A DNA stretch of 64,000 bases from Oceanidesulfovibrio marinus. Lineage in GTDB: Bacteria; Desulfobacterota; Desulfovibrionia; Desulfovibrionales; Desulfovibrionaceae. The stretch is from NCBI RefSeq assembly GCF_013085545.1, contig NZ_CP039543.1:3689322-3753321 (forward strand), in the 5' to 3' direction. Shown in pieces: positions 48,836 to 58,600 of the stretch. How positions within the stretch are numbered: the stretch's first letter is position 1; the number at the start of each line of letters is the position of its first letter. The position numbers were made by a program, and so were the translations under genes. The notes under the pieces are model-generated. The model was given only the letters and a program-made list of their open reading frames with translations. It did not search any database and was not told the DNA's origin.

Positions 48836-49636
48836 ATGCATAGTCAAAGCGGCCGGATCAGCCGGCGGCGGTTTATGGCCATGGCCGGCGGGGCGGCTTT
48901 TGGCATGGCGAGCCTGGGGATGTCCGCGAGGGCGTGGTGCGCCGGAACGGTGCCTGTGCGGAGCGTGCGCGTCCTTTCCGTGCATGACCACGACCCCGAG
49001 GCGTTCACGCAGGGGCTCCTGCTCCAGGACGGCGTGCTCTTTGAGTCAACAGGGCGCTACGGACAATCGGACGTGCGGCGGGTGGACTGGAAAACGGGTC
49101 GTGTTCTGGACCGGCGGCCTTTGCCGGATGAGTACTTTGGCGAAGGGCTGGCCCTGGCCGGGAAGACCCTCTACCAGCTCACCTGGCAGGAGGGCACGGC
49201 CTTTCTGTATGATGTTGCAACGCTGCGGCCCACCGGGCAGCTTTCCTACCGCGGCGAGGGCTGGGGCCTGGTCTGGGACGGCCGCCAGTTCTACATGAGC
49301 GACGGCAGCGCCGACATCGCCACCCGGAGCAGGGACTTTGCGTTGCAAAAAAGCGTGACCGCTCGCGGCGCAAGCGGCCCGGTCCAGGAGCTGAACGAGC
49401 TGGAGCTCGTGCCCGGAGCGCTTTTGGCCAATGTCTGGCAGACATGGCAGGTGGCGTACATCGAGCCGCAGACGGGCCGGCTGCTCTCGTGGCTGGACCT
49501 TACGCCCCTGCGCGAGGACCTGGCCAAAAAAGGAGCGAGCCACGGCGTGGCCAATGGTTTGGCCTGGGACGGCGCCGCAGGGCAACTGCTGGTGACGGGC
49601 AAAAACTGGCCGCTGCTGTACGCTGTTCGAATCTAG
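48836..49636 (+). CDS. Glutaminyl-peptide cyclotransferase (glutamine cyclase)
   Basis: 266 residues. A twin-arginine leader (SRRRFMAMAGGAAFGMASLG) sends it to the periplasm. The β-propeller of the plant-type glutaminyl cyclase follows, with HDPEAFTQGLLLQDGVLFESTGRYGQS, YFGEGLAL, GEGWGLVWDG, ELNELELV and GVANGLAWDG. It forms pyroglutamate at protein N-termini. It starts 37 bp after the ArsR stop. Confidence 0.9.
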   Translation: MHSQSGRISRRRFMAMAGGAAFGMASLGMSARAWCAGTVPVRSVRVLSVHDHDPEAFTQGLLLQDGVLFESTGRYGQSDVRRVDWKTGRVLDRRPLPDEYFGEGLALAGKTLYQLTWQEGTAFLYDVATLRPTGQLSYRGEGWGLVWDGRQFYMSDGSADIATRSRDFALQKSVTARGASGPVQELNELELVPGALLANVWQTWQVAYIEPQTGRLLSWLDLTPLREDLAKKGASHGVANGLAWDGAAGQLLVTGKNWPLLYAVRI

Positions 49637-49642
49637 ATCTGC

Positions 49643-50101
49643 TCAGGACGACGCGCTGGAGTATGCGTCCCGCTGACAGGAATCGGGTCTCGTGTCGGCG
49701 GCCGAGGCGTCGAGGATGGCGATAATCTTGCGCGCCAGGGAGTCCTTGGTGAAGGGCTTGGTCAGGTAGTTGGAGACGCCGTTCTGAATCGCCTCCATGA
49801 TGTTTTCGAGCTTGGACTCCGCCGAGACCATAAGAAAGGGGAGCGAGCTGTGCCGCGGGTCCTCGCGTACGCGGGCCAGCAGGTCGATGCCGCTCGTTCC
49901 GGGCATGTTCCAGTCGCAGAGGATGAAGTCCACGCCGCCGGCGCACACCGCGCCCCAGGCGGCGTTTGCGCTTTCGGACTCGTGAATGCTCACGGCGCCG
50001 AACTCGCGCAGGCAGCGCTTGATGAATCGGCGCATGGTGATGGAGTCATCAACCACAAGAAAGGTGAGCGCGCCAAAGCGCGTATACTGCTGCAAGACCA
50101 T
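49643..50101 (-). CDS. CheY-like response regulator receiver
   Basis: 152 residues from ATG 50101, chosen for its GGGGAG site. One receiver domain: VVDDSITMRRFI (acidic pair), FILCDWNMPGTSGIDLL with the phospho-acceptor Asp, MVSAESK and YLTKPFT. There is no output domain. A 25-residue polar tail is unusual for CheY. The cognate kinase is not adjacent; it could be chemotaxis CheY-like. Confidence 0.9.
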   Translation of the reverse strand: MVLQQYTRFGALTFLVVDDSITMRRFIKRCLREFGAVSIHESESANAAWGAVCAGGVDFILCDWNMPGTSGIDLLARVREDPRHSSLPFLMVSAESKLENIMEAIQNGVSNYLTKPFTKDSLARKIIAILDASAADTRPDSCQRDAYSSASS

Positions 50102-50185
50102 GGTCTCCCCCCGAGCATGGGCGCGGAGGAGAAGACCGTACACACCGCGCAATGCCTGCAGATTGCTAACACACTGGAAACATGA

Positions 50186-50209
50186 ATACTTTCTGAATCA
50201 GGAAAGTAT
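50186..50209. promoter_or_regulatory. Perfect 8-bp inverted repeat before the receiver gene
   Basis: ATACTTTC / GAAAGTAT separated by TGAATCAG, 84 bp upstream of the receiver start. Operator-like, but also at the junction with the cassette copy. Confidence 0.4.
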
Positions 50210-50322
50210 ACGGAATTACGTCGGCAGGGTCAACGGCAGCGGTAGGAACCCGGACAAAAAGACACGATAACGTCACGAAAAAAGGAGCTATCCAACAGGG
50301 TGACCATCGCATCCCAACACAG

Positions 50323-50607
50323 CTACTCATCCTTGAGCTCGGGATGGCGCTCGTAGAAACCTTCGATAGGTTCGAGTTTGCCACCACACTTGGGGCAGGT
50401 GAGGCGTTCTGTTCCATCGGGGAGATACACGGTTTGACATCGGATACAGATCATGTCTTTGGCTGTGGAAATGTGTTTTTTGCGTCTTCTGAAATAAGAC
50501 CAGAGGCTTAGTGATCCCGCTGACATACATAGGATCGCAAAAACACTCGCACTGAGGGGAGGGAAAGACCGTGTGATGATACTTCCATGTAGCATATAAC
50601 GGGGCAC
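50323..50607 (-). CDS. Cassette gene D (copy D3): membrane segment plus zinc ribbon
   Basis: 94 residues from GTG 50607, the only in-frame start behind an upstream TGA. The zinc ribbon MICIRCQTVYLPDGTERLTCPKCGGKLEPIEGFYERHPELKDE is nearly identical to those of D1 and D2. The N-terminal hydrophobic part is shorter and diverged (RSFPPLSASVFAILCMSAGSLSLWSYF), one clear membrane segment. It lies 206 bp downstream of B2 on the same strand, with segment C missing. Confidence 0.65.
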   Translation of the reverse strand: MPRYMLHGSIITRSFPPLSASVFAILCMSAGSLSLWSYFRRRKKHISTAKDMICIRCQTVYLPDGTERLTCPKCGGKLEPIEGFYERHPELKDE

Positions 50608-50813
50608 AAAATAACCAAATACCTTATAGCAAGGAAAGTGCTCCGAAAATCAGAAAGAATGAATTAGGAGCATTGATTACTTTCTTGTCCATGTAACCCA
50701 GTGTACTCTTGATTTGTTATGTTGCTCATGGTTAATAAGAATTACAAACATGATAACGTATGCCGCCGCGACATATTACACAAGCATGGGGAACATGATT
50801 TCAACTGAAGACC

Positions 50814-51206
50814 TCAAAGAATCAATACGGTCAGAAAGCAACCAAATACAATAGAAGCAAAAAAATATAATATACTCCAATGCAAATTATATATCGCGGC
50901 AAGGCCAACAATGTCTGGAAAGTTTAAACAGAGGAAAACAGCACCAAAGCACACCCCAGAGATTCCGGCGTACAGAAGGTACCTTCTGAATCCCAAGAGT
51001 CTAGACATAAATGACATATTAACAATAAATTCAGCCGCCTTCGAGTCTTCACAATATCGGGATGCTGTAGCCCAGAGAACACCTATACACATGACTACAA
51101 GAGGTCCAAAAAGACAGATCCATCTTTTGTCAAGTATCTGCAGGCTAATAAGTAGTCCAATTACAATTACAACAGCCATGTTATATTTTTTACCTCTATG
51201 TGTCAT
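50814..51206 (-). CDS. Cassette gene B (copy B2): four-segment membrane protein
   Basis: 130 residues. It overlaps the stop of A2 by 4 bp, exactly as B1 overlaps A1. The polar loop SRYCEDSKAAEFIVN and the C-terminal FLCLNFPDIVGLAAIYNLHWSILYFFASIVFG match B1; the first membrane segment differs strongly (IVIGLLISLQILDKRWICLFG). AT-rich relative to the adjacent receiver and sod genes. Confidence 0.7.
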   Translation of the reverse strand: MTHRGKKYNMAVVIVIGLLISLQILDKRWICLFGPLVVMCIGVLWATASRYCEDSKAAEFIVNMSFMSRLLGFRRYLLYAGISGVCFGAVFLCLNFPDIVGLAAIYNLHWSILYFFASIVFGCFLTVLIL

Positions 51207-51922
51207 TGGTATCCGCACTCAAACGAAGTGTAAGATTCAATATAGCCCCAACCGCCGTACCATCCTACACTTGCATCCAGCCCTTCTTGGTGCCCATTCC
51301 ATGATGTGCTTTTTGTAGCTCCCAGGGTAAATATACTGGCACTATACCCAGCACCACTGAACGCTCCCCCTACTGCAAGTACATTTGCCCATCCTTCCAT
51401 AGCATGGAGTGGTGTTTTATAGCTACACGATGTACATGTCGGATATAGCTCTATTTTGAAATTCGTAATCCCGATTGGGGTTGCGAATGCTGGCCCAGAC
51501 AACGTGGCTTTATAAACGCCGTTATATTGCCTCCCCTTAATAAGATCATCTGCCACACGCTTTTCAGGGATGCATGCTGTTGAGATATTACACATCAGAA
51601 AACAAGCAGTGGCGACGTCTCCAACTGTCATCATTGTAGCAGTTCCTCTGATATTTACCGAATAATTCGGCCAAGGGATTCTGTCGAGAGGCTCATACTG
51701 CTGTATAGTTTGCTCTTCCTCTACCACCTCCACCCGGCACTTGCAGTTGGGGTGCGGCCGCTTTGGAACGTCGTGGTAATAGTATGTATGGCCATCACGA
51801 TCGCGGCAAGTCGCGCATGCGCCAGGGTTGGCTTTCCAGCGCCATTTCGTAAACGGATTCTTAGTATAGATCTTTTCATCTTTATCGGTCAACAGTGGTG
51901 TGGTTAAGCGTATCGCGGCCAT
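51203..51922 (-). CDS. Cassette gene A (copy A2): CxxC/HPNCKC protein
   Basis: 239 residues from the ATG preceded by AAAGGAG. About three quarters identical to A1 by eye. Kept: TPLLTDKDEKIYTKNPF, the NPGACATCRDRDGH and HPNCKC motifs, KRVADDLIKGRQYNGVYKATLSGPA, YPTCTSC and GWYGGWGYIESYTSFECGY. Most changes are in the middle (GDVATACFLM, TPIGITNFK). Its even conservation of all cysteines supports a structural or metal role. Located behind the sod terminator, same strand as sod. Confidence 0.7.
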   Translation of the reverse strand: MAAIRLTTPLLTDKDEKIYTKNPFTKWRWKANPGACATCRDRDGHTYYYHDVPKRPHPNCKCRVEVVEEEQTIQQYEPLDRIPWPNYSVNIRGTATMMTVGDVATACFLMCNISTACIPEKRVADDLIKGRQYNGVYKATLSGPAFATPIGITNFKIELYPTCTSCSYKTPLHAMEGWANVLAVGGAFSGAGYSASIFTLGATKSTSWNGHQEGLDASVGWYGGWGYIESYTSFECGYQ

Positions 51923-52012
51923 GATTCGCTCCTTTGGATAGCGTTGAGCTGCTTCGTTGCAGCCCAACATTATCCGCGACCTTCAGCGAGCACCGCGGTG
52001 AAACAGTTCCGG
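51923..52012 (-). promoter_or_regulatory. Conserved leader of cassette gene A, copy 2
   Basis: Matches 21367-21457 on the other strand from CCGGAAC through the AAAGGAG ribosome-binding site. It begins about 35 bp behind the sod terminator hairpin. Confidence 0.6.
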
Positions 52013-52041
52013 CGAACGTATCTGGTCTGCCGCCATCACAT

Positions 52042-52070
52042 AAAAAAGGGCCGCCATGAAGGCGGCCCCG
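52042..52070 (-). terminator. Rho-independent terminator of sod
   Basis: GGGGCCGCCTTCATGGCGGCCC stem on the minus strand followed by six T residues. Confidence 0.9.
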
Positions 52071-52127
52071 GTGTGCGACATGTCAAAAAGCTAGCGCGTT
52101 GGACGCGCATAGCTGCTGGATTGATTT

Positions 52128-52847
52128 TTACGACATTTCCAGGTTTTTGGACGCGAAATCCCAGTTGATCAGCTTGTCCAGAAGGCCGGACACGTAATCG
52201 CCGCGGCGGTTCTGATAATCCAGATAGTAGGCGTGCTCCCACACATCGATGGTAAGCAGTGGCGTCATGTCGTGCACCATGGGCGTGTCGGCGTTCATGG
52301 TGTTGATGGCCTTGAGCGTGCCGCCGTCGATGACCAACCAGGCCCAGCCGCTGGCGAACCGGCTCGCCGCTGCATCGGCCAGGGCTTTCTTGCAGTCGTC
52401 CAGGCTGCCGAAGTCCGCGTTGACCTTTTCCAGCAGCGCGCCGTCAGGCTTGCCGCCGCCGGGCGTGATGGAGTTCCAGTAGAAGGTGTGGTTCCAGACC
52501 TGGGCGGCGTTGTTGAATATCCCCTGCTGGTCCGGGTTCTTGGACGTCTCCATGATGATCTCTTCAAGGCTCTTGCTTTCCAGCGGGGTGCCCTTGATGG
52601 CGGCGTTGGTCTTCTTCACGTAGCCGGCGTGGTGCTTGCCATAGTGGAAGCTGATGGTGCGTGCGGAGATGACGGGCTCCAGCGCGTTCTCGGCAAAGGG
52701 CAGCTTCGGCAGCTCGATCTCGGCGGCGCGCGCCGTAAAGGGCATGGCGGTCACGCCCAGCCCGGCGCCGGCGGCAACCACACCGGCTGCAGCCATGGTT
52801 TTCAGAAAATGACGGCGATCGTGGTTCGTCTGGTATGGCGACAACAT
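52128..52847 (-). CDS. sodB: Fe/Mn superoxide dismutase, Tat-exported
   Basis: 239 residues. A twin-arginine signal (DRRHFLKTMAAAGVVAAGAGLG) and AXA-like cleavage region precede a standard Fe/Mn SOD. Metal ligands are visible in SFHYGKHHAGYV, QVWNHTFYWNS and LTIDVWEHAYYLDY. Periplasmic export matches Desulfovibrio SOD, which protects oxygen-sensitive periplasmic hydrogenases and cytochromes. A good AGGAGG site lies 8 bp before the ATG. Confidence 0.94.
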   Translation of the reverse strand: MLSPYQTNHDRRHFLKTMAAAGVVAAGAGLGVTAMPFTARAAEIELPKLPFAENALEPVISARTISFHYGKHHAGYVKKTNAAIKGTPLESKSLEEIIMETSKNPDQQGIFNNAAQVWNHTFYWNSITPGGGKPDGALLEKVNADFGSLDDCKKALADAAASRFASGWAWLVIDGGTLKAINTMNADTPMVHDMTPLLTIDVWEHAYYLDYQNRRGDYVSGLLDKLINWDFASKNLEMS

Positions 52848-53060
52848 GGGGGGTCCTCCTTGTTAATGGAAACGAGTGCATACGCCGCTGCAACGGCGCA
52901 TCGGGCGCCGCCAACGGGACAGGTCTACTACAACTGTACACGATTTCGCAGGAAGATGGGAATACGACGAGGTGATAATTCGGTGAGCAGCTGCGCCGGA
53001 TCCGGAATATTCGCAACGCAGCAGGGATCAAGCTGCGCTACGCTTGCGTGGAGTTGGGAG

Positions 53061-54131
53061 CTACGCCGCACCGAGGATGGCGTCGGTCTGATCCAGATAG
53101 CGCTCTATGGTGCGGAAGGTATGCTCGTTGGTCAGAGAGCGGTCGCGGCTCGTGTACTCGTGCCACGCCATGTAGCACCAGGACAGGGCGCGCAGCAGGA
53201 TGGTGCGCTCCATGATGCGGGTCCGTTCGTCCAGCTCGTCCAGGGAGAGCCCGCCCTCGGGAACGCCGCCGTACTCGTGGAGGGCGTCCAGGTAGGCCTT
53301 GAGGAAGGCCCGCCGCGCATCGGGCGAGAAGACGTAGTCGGTCTTCCACTGGGTCGTGGTGGGCACCAGAAAGTGGCCGAGGTCCTGGTAGCGGCAGGAG
53401 AGCACGGCCTTTTCCCAGTCCACCAGGCGTACGGCGCCGTTGTGCACGAGGAAGTTGCCGGAGTTGACCTCGGTGTTGACGAGGATGAGCGGCTCCGCGG
53501 CAAAGAGATGGTCAGCCTCTCTGGCCAGTGCAAGAACTGCGGCGTGGTAGTCAAAAATACGTCGGCCCACGTCGTTTCTGCGTGCGTGGTCTGGAAAACG
53601 CGTGAGCAAACCATAGGACTCGGCGGCAATGTCGGCCACTGGCGTCTGCTGGATGACCAGGGCCGGGGGCGCGTGCTCCGGGCCATCAGGACCCAGGCGG
53701 ACGGCGGGCAGGGCGGCCGGTCCAAGGCGTTGCATGTCGCAGGCCGGGGAGGGCAGGGCGTGGAGCCGCGCAAAGAGCCGCGCCGCGTCCTGGGCGTCGC
53801 GTTCATAGTTCAGCGGGCCGCCGGGCAGGTACTCCATGAGCAGGACGCCGCCAAGCCCCGGGGCGTCCGGCCGGCAGTAACAGGGCCGGGGCGTGACGCC
53901 GGAGGGCTCCAGCAACCGGAGCACGGTGTACTCGTACTCGATCTGACGCGTCTGGCCGATCTGGCTGCCGTGGTTGATGCGGAAGACGTACTCGCCGCCG
54001 GACGCGGATATGCGGTAGTTCTCGTTGTACTCGCCGGCGGCAAGGAAGGCGACGATCGGTTCGGGCGTGTCGGGAAGCCAGCGCGCCTCTTTCAAAAAGC
54101 GCGCAACGGTCACGGCGGTGTCTTTGTTCAT
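53061..54131 (-). CDS. Aminoglycoside phosphotransferase/choline-kinase-like protein
   Basis: 356 residues with APH-fold parts: SGGEYVFRINHGSQIG (nucleotide loop and Lys/Arg region), YTVLRLLEPSGVTPRPCY, LMEYLPGG and the DFG-like LVDWEKAVLSCRYQDLGHFL. The usual catalytic HGDLHPGN is replaced by NTEVNSGN, so Glu stands where Asp should be and the His is lost; activity may be altered. Substrate is unknown, and resistance should not be assumed. Confidence 0.78.
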   Translation of the reverse strand: MNKDTAVTVARFLKEARWLPDTPEPIVAFLAAGEYNENYRISASGGEYVFRINHGSQIGQTRQIEYEYTVLRLLEPSGVTPRPCYCRPDAPGLGGVLLMEYLPGGPLNYERDAQDAARLFARLHALPSPACDMQRLGPAALPAVRLGPDGPEHAPPALVIQQTPVADIAAESYGLLTRFPDHARRNDVGRRIFDYHAAVLALAREADHLFAAEPLILVNTEVNSGNFLVHNGAVRLVDWEKAVLSCRYQDLGHFLVPTTTQWKTDYVFSPDARRAFLKAYLDALHEYGGVPEGGLSLDELDERTRIMERTILLRALSWCYMAWHEYTSRDRSLTNEHTFRTIERYLDQTDAILGAA

Positions 54132-54292
54132 GGGATGATTCGCGTCGGGTTTCCTGCCGTGTCGCCGCGGCGCTCAGAGCCGCGCAAAAAAGCACGCCGG
54201 ACCGCCAGTCGGGCCGGGTGAATCGGGCCATCAAAACAATCTGGCAATTCGGAGTGGTCTACCGTGTGGCAGCAGGTCTGCCAAGGGTGGCG

Positions 54293-54544
54293 TCAGTCCA
54301 GCGGCGTGGCCCAGACGATCTGCATCCTGTTGATGAACAGGGCTTCCTTGTTGGCGATTTCCTCGGCGCAATGATTCGGCGGATACAGGAAGATGTAGTC
54401 CGTGAGCACGATGAAATCTTCGGCGCGGTTCAGGCCATCGGAAAGACGACCCATGGGGCTGTACACCTTGAGGTTCACCTGGCCCTTGACCACAGTGCCG
54501 TCGCGCAGGGACATGATGATCCGAGTCTGATTTTCCTGGGGCAT
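54293..54544 (-). CDS. Small conserved-looking protein, unassigned
   Basis: 83 residues, strong AAAGGAGGATA site. Probably all β: RIIMSLRDGTVVKGQVNLKV...IVLTDYIFLYPP...ALFINRMQIVWATPLD. The layout of short strands is PilZ- or Sm-like, but no key motif allows assignment. Confidence 0.6.
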   Translation of the reverse strand: MPQENQTRIIMSLRDGTVVKGQVNLKVYSPMGRLSDGLNRAEDFIVLTDYIFLYPPNHCAEEIANKEALFINRMQIVWATPLD

Positions 54545-54671
54545 GCTATCCTCCTTTGGCGTTCATTGCGGGTTCGTTTTCGCAAGGAGCGGAAGGGCGT
54601 CACTGTCTAAAATTTAACACACTTCGAGGCGGATGAGTAGTTGGAGGGCGCCGTGAGGGTCAATAAATCAA

Positions 54672-54815
54672 CGAAACCCTTTATCGATAGGAAATACTGC
54701 TGAAAACCGGGATGCCGGGATTGCCAAGGCAAGCATATTTAATCCTATCGATAAAGGATTTCAGAAGATCAAAAAAAGTGTTATAAGAGCTCGTCGCTGT
54801 CGATAAAGAGTTTCA
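54672..54815. promoter_or_regulatory. Three copies of a 19-bp ATCGATAAAG motif
   Basis: The motif CTATCGATAAAGGATTTCA occurs at 54745-54763 (plus), with two differences at 54672-54690 (minus) and about three at 54797-54815 (plus, CTGTCGATAAAGAGTTTCA). The first two form a 15-bp perfect inverted repeat. The 326-bp gap 54545-54870 has no other visible content. Probable regulator sites for the gene at 54293 or 3' structure of the gene at 54871. Confidence 0.55.
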
Positions 54816-54870
54816 AGATTTTGAGGCTTGAACCACTACGGTTAGACAGGCTCCAACAGGGTGTCAAAAC

Positions 54871-55293
54871 TCAGGCTCGTGCGCGAATCGTGGACTTGGC
54901 GGCACCTTTTGTCTGTGCGTTTTTGGACTGGGGCAGCTCAAGATTCTTACGCGCAACAGCCTTTGCTTCTTTGACAAATTGGACAGCGGTGCCATAGCAG
55001 GAAAAGTAACGGGAACCGTCCGGATGGAAGGCGACATTCTCCTGATAGCCCACGATTCCCTGGGCGCCCTTGTTCACGGCGCGCATCGCCATGCCGAAAA
55101 AGGCCTCTTCGGAGTCATAGCCTCGGCAGGCGACAAGGCCGAGCACCCGTTCGATGTCCTTGTCCTCAATAGTTTCCGTGGTCACCACAGGAAATCTGCC
55201 GTTGCTGAACAGCTCTTTAACACGTTGATAATGTTCGTTGTTTTCAAGCGATTTGCGCTGCTTCTTCTCGGAATTGCCCAACAGAAAGAGCAT
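54871..55293 (-). CDS. YbjQ-like (UPF0145 / heavy-metal-binding) domain protein
   Basis: 140 residues. The core RFPVVTTETIEDKDIERVLGLVACRGYDSEEAFFGMAMRAVNKGAQGIVGYQENV follows the YbjQ/DUF74 pattern (TTE..., helix of repeated A/G, GA.GIVG). It has charged ends; the name heavy-metal-binding is historical. The role is unknown. Confidence 0.65.
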   Translation of the reverse strand: MLFLLGNSEKKQRKSLENNEHYQRVKELFSNGRFPVVTTETIEDKDIERVLGLVACRGYDSEEAFFGMAMRAVNKGAQGIVGYQENVAFHPDGSRYFSCYGTAVQFVKEAKAVARKNLELPQSKNAQTKGAAKSTIRARA

Positions 55294-55632
55294 GGGTCTT
55301 GCCTCCTGCGCCGTTTGGTTTATCTGTGTACATGGGCCTCGCCCATGCGGATCTCAGCCACGGCATGGCTTGCGAGAACAGATGCAAAGGCCTTGCCAAG
55401 TGTGCAGATACGGGCGGGGACCAGATGGCTTTCGGTGCAAAGTCGCTGAAACTTACTATCGACGGCATCGAAGAAATGACGACGGCAATTCCCCGTGCGG
55501 GTTGCCACGTCCTCCCTATACGGTTATTGTGGCGCGCCTCCGTTAAAGTATTTCTTTCTGGACGGTCACTACAAAATTCACTGCACCCCGAAGGCGCGCG
55601 AGACGTCTCACAGGGGTCGAAGGATAGGATTC
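55294..55632. other. 339-bp intergenic region before the activase gene
   Basis: No convincing ORF. It holds the divergent promoters of the YbjQ-like gene and the activase, and one hairpin CATGGGC-CTC-GCCCATG near 55332. No operator is recognised. Confidence 0.4.
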
Positions 55633-58600
55633 ATGTCGCACGTCATCGGTCTCGATGCCGGTTCTGTCAGTGTCAAGGTAGCTGTCCTGGACTCTGAAGG
55701 CGCAATTGTTGAAACGTCGTACGAACGCCATTTCGGCAGGCCGCTCGAGAAGTTTCTTGAGATACTCCCCGACCTGCTGTCCCGTTATCCCGATGCCGAG
55801 CTTGCCTTTACCGGAACATCCGGCAAGTACGTCGCCTCGCGTCTGCACGCGCCCCACGTCAACGAGCTCCTGGCACACGCCGCGGCCACCATGGCCCTCT
55901 ACCCCGAGGTGGAGACCATCGTGGAGATGGGCGGCGAGGACTCCAAGTGCATCTTTATCAAGGATGGGGCTATTGACGACTTCGCGCTCAACTCCGTGTG
56001 CGCCGCCGGCACAGGCTCCTTCCTGGATCAGCAGGCCGAGCGCCTGCGCCTGACCATCGAGGAGTTCTCCGACCTCGCCTACGAGTATCTGACCAACCGC
56101 GGCGAGGACGCGGCTCCGCCGCCGCGCATTGCCGGCCGCTGCTCCGTGTTCGCCAAGTCGGACATGATCCACCTGCAGCAGATCGCCACCGGCGTGGAAG
56201 CCATCGTGGCCGGTCTGTGCTTCTCCGTGGCGCGGAACTTCCAGGGCTCCATCGTGCGCAACCGCAAGCTGCGGCCGCGCGTGGCCTTCATGGGCGGCGT
56301 GGCCCGCAACAAGGGCATGGTCACGGCGTTCTCCGAGGTGCTGGGCGAGGAAGACCTGCTCATTCCCGAGCACGTCACCGCCATGGGCGCCATCGGTTCG
56401 GCCATGAAAGCCATGGAAGAAGGCACGGCCGTGCGCGTGGACGATGAGAAGCTGCGCGCCCTGAAGGAGAAGTACATCTGGTCGCGCAACGGTCTGGAGC
56501 CCCTGGTGGGCAAGAGCGACGACTTTGCCAAGCGCCATCTTTCCGAGGAGGCGCGCGAGCGCCTGGAGCGCATCCGCGAGCTCACTGCGGAGGACGGCGA
56601 GGTGGATGCCTACCTGGGCATCGACATCGGCTCCATCTCCACCTGCCTCGCCCTTATCGACGAGAAAGGCAACCTGCTGGCCAAGCGCTATCTGCGCACT
56701 GCCGGGCGGCCCATCGAGGCCGTGCGCCAGGGCCTCCGGGAGATCGGCGAGGAAATCGCCAACATGCCGGCCACCGTGCGCATCAGCGGCGTGGGCACCA
56801 CTGGCTCCGGCCGCTACATGATCGCCGACTTCGTGGGCGCGGACGTGGTCAAGAACGAGATCACGGCCCAGGCCATGGGCGCCGTGCATATGGACCCCAA
56901 GGTGGACACCATCTTCGAGATCGGCGGCCAGGACTCCAAATACATCCAGCTGCGTGACGGCATCATCACCGACTTCGAGATGAACAAGGCGTGCGCCGCC
57001 GGCACGGGCTCCTTCCTGGAGGAGCAGGCCGAGAAGCTCGACATCCATATCAAGGACGAGTTCGCCGAGCTGGCTCTGGCGGCGGAGTCCCCCTGCCGTC
57101 TGGGCGAGCGCTGCACCGTGTTCATGGAGAACTCCCTGCGCTCCTCGCTGCAGCAGGGCGCCAACAAGGACGAGGTGCTGGCCGGCCTCGCCTACTCCAT
57201 TGTCGAGAACTACATCAACCGCGTGGTCTCGGGCCGGGCCATCGGCGAGAACGTCTTCTTCCAGGGCGGCACCGCCTTCAACAAGGCCGTTGTCGCCGCG
57301 TTCGAGAAGTTCCTGGGGCTGCAGGTCACGGTGCCGCCGCACCACGACAACACCGGCGCCATCGGCATGGGCCTCATCGCCCGCGACGTGATGCGCGAAA
57401 ATCCGGGATCGGACTCGCGGTTCAAGGGCCTGTCCATGGCGGAGCGGGAGTACTCGCAGTCGTCCTTCGAGTGCAAGGGCTGCGAGAACCACTGCGAGAT
57501 CAACCGCATCCGCATCGAGGGGGAGAAAAACTTCCTCTTCTACGGCGGCCGCTGCGAAAAGTACGACATCCGCCGCGGCGCGGGCAATGATATCGAGGAT
57601 CTCTTCGCCTTCCGCGTGGATGCGCTGCATAAGCCCCAAGAGGAGTACGCCGCCCGCCACAAGGCGCTGAACGCGCCGGCGCGGCGGGGCGTCATCGGCA
57701 TTCCGCGGGTCTTCTTCTTCCACGACTTCATGCCCTACTACACGACGCTGCTGTGGGAGCTGGGATTCGAGGTCGTCATCTCCCCGCTCACCAGCCCGCC
57801 CGTGGTGGGCCTCGGCGTCAAGGCCACCCTGGCCGACACGTGCTTCCCGGTGAAGGCTGCGCTGGGCCATGTGGTCTCGCTGGTCGAGCAGGGCGTGAAC
57901 ACCATCTTCCTGCCGAGCTTCACCAACATGGCCACGCCGGAAGAGCCGTACCCTTATGGCCACGCCTGCCCGCTGACCCAGTCCTTCCCCTACCAGGTGC
58001 GCGCCGGGTTGAGCGAGACCCTCGACCCCGAGATCGCGAACCGCATCGTCACCCCGGTTGTGCGCCACAAGTACGGCACCGGACATCTCCATCAGGAGCT
58101 CTTCAAGGCGCTGGGGCCGCTCGGCGTTGCATCGTCCGAGCTCAAGCGCGCCATGGGCAAGGCCCAGGCCGCGCAGGACGCCTTCCGCCAGTCCATCCAG
58201 GACAAGGGCCGCGAGGTGCTGTCCCACGTGGATGAGGACGCCGCCAAGGGTGTGCGCAGCCTCGTAGTGGTGGGCCGTCCCTACAACGCCTTCGACATGG
58301 GCATGAACCTGGAGATTCCCAAGAAACTGGCAACGCTGAACGTCCAGGCCATCCCCATGGACTTCCTGCCGGACGAGGAGATCTACGACGACTGGCCGGG
58401 CATGTACTGGCGTAGCGGCCAGCGGATTCTGCGCGCCGGCCGGTTCGTGCACAAGACGCCGCACCTCAACGCCCTGTTCATCGGCAACTTCTCCTGCGGA
58501 CCGGACTCCTTTATCCAGCCGTACTTCGACCAGGAGATGGCCGGCAAGCCGTACCTGCATATCGAGATCGACGAGCACTCGGCAGACGCAGGCGTCATCA

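Noticed and set aside
53061-54131. Aminoglycoside resistance gene
   Set aside because: Only the broad kinase fold is supported; the catalytic motif is altered and no resistance context exists.
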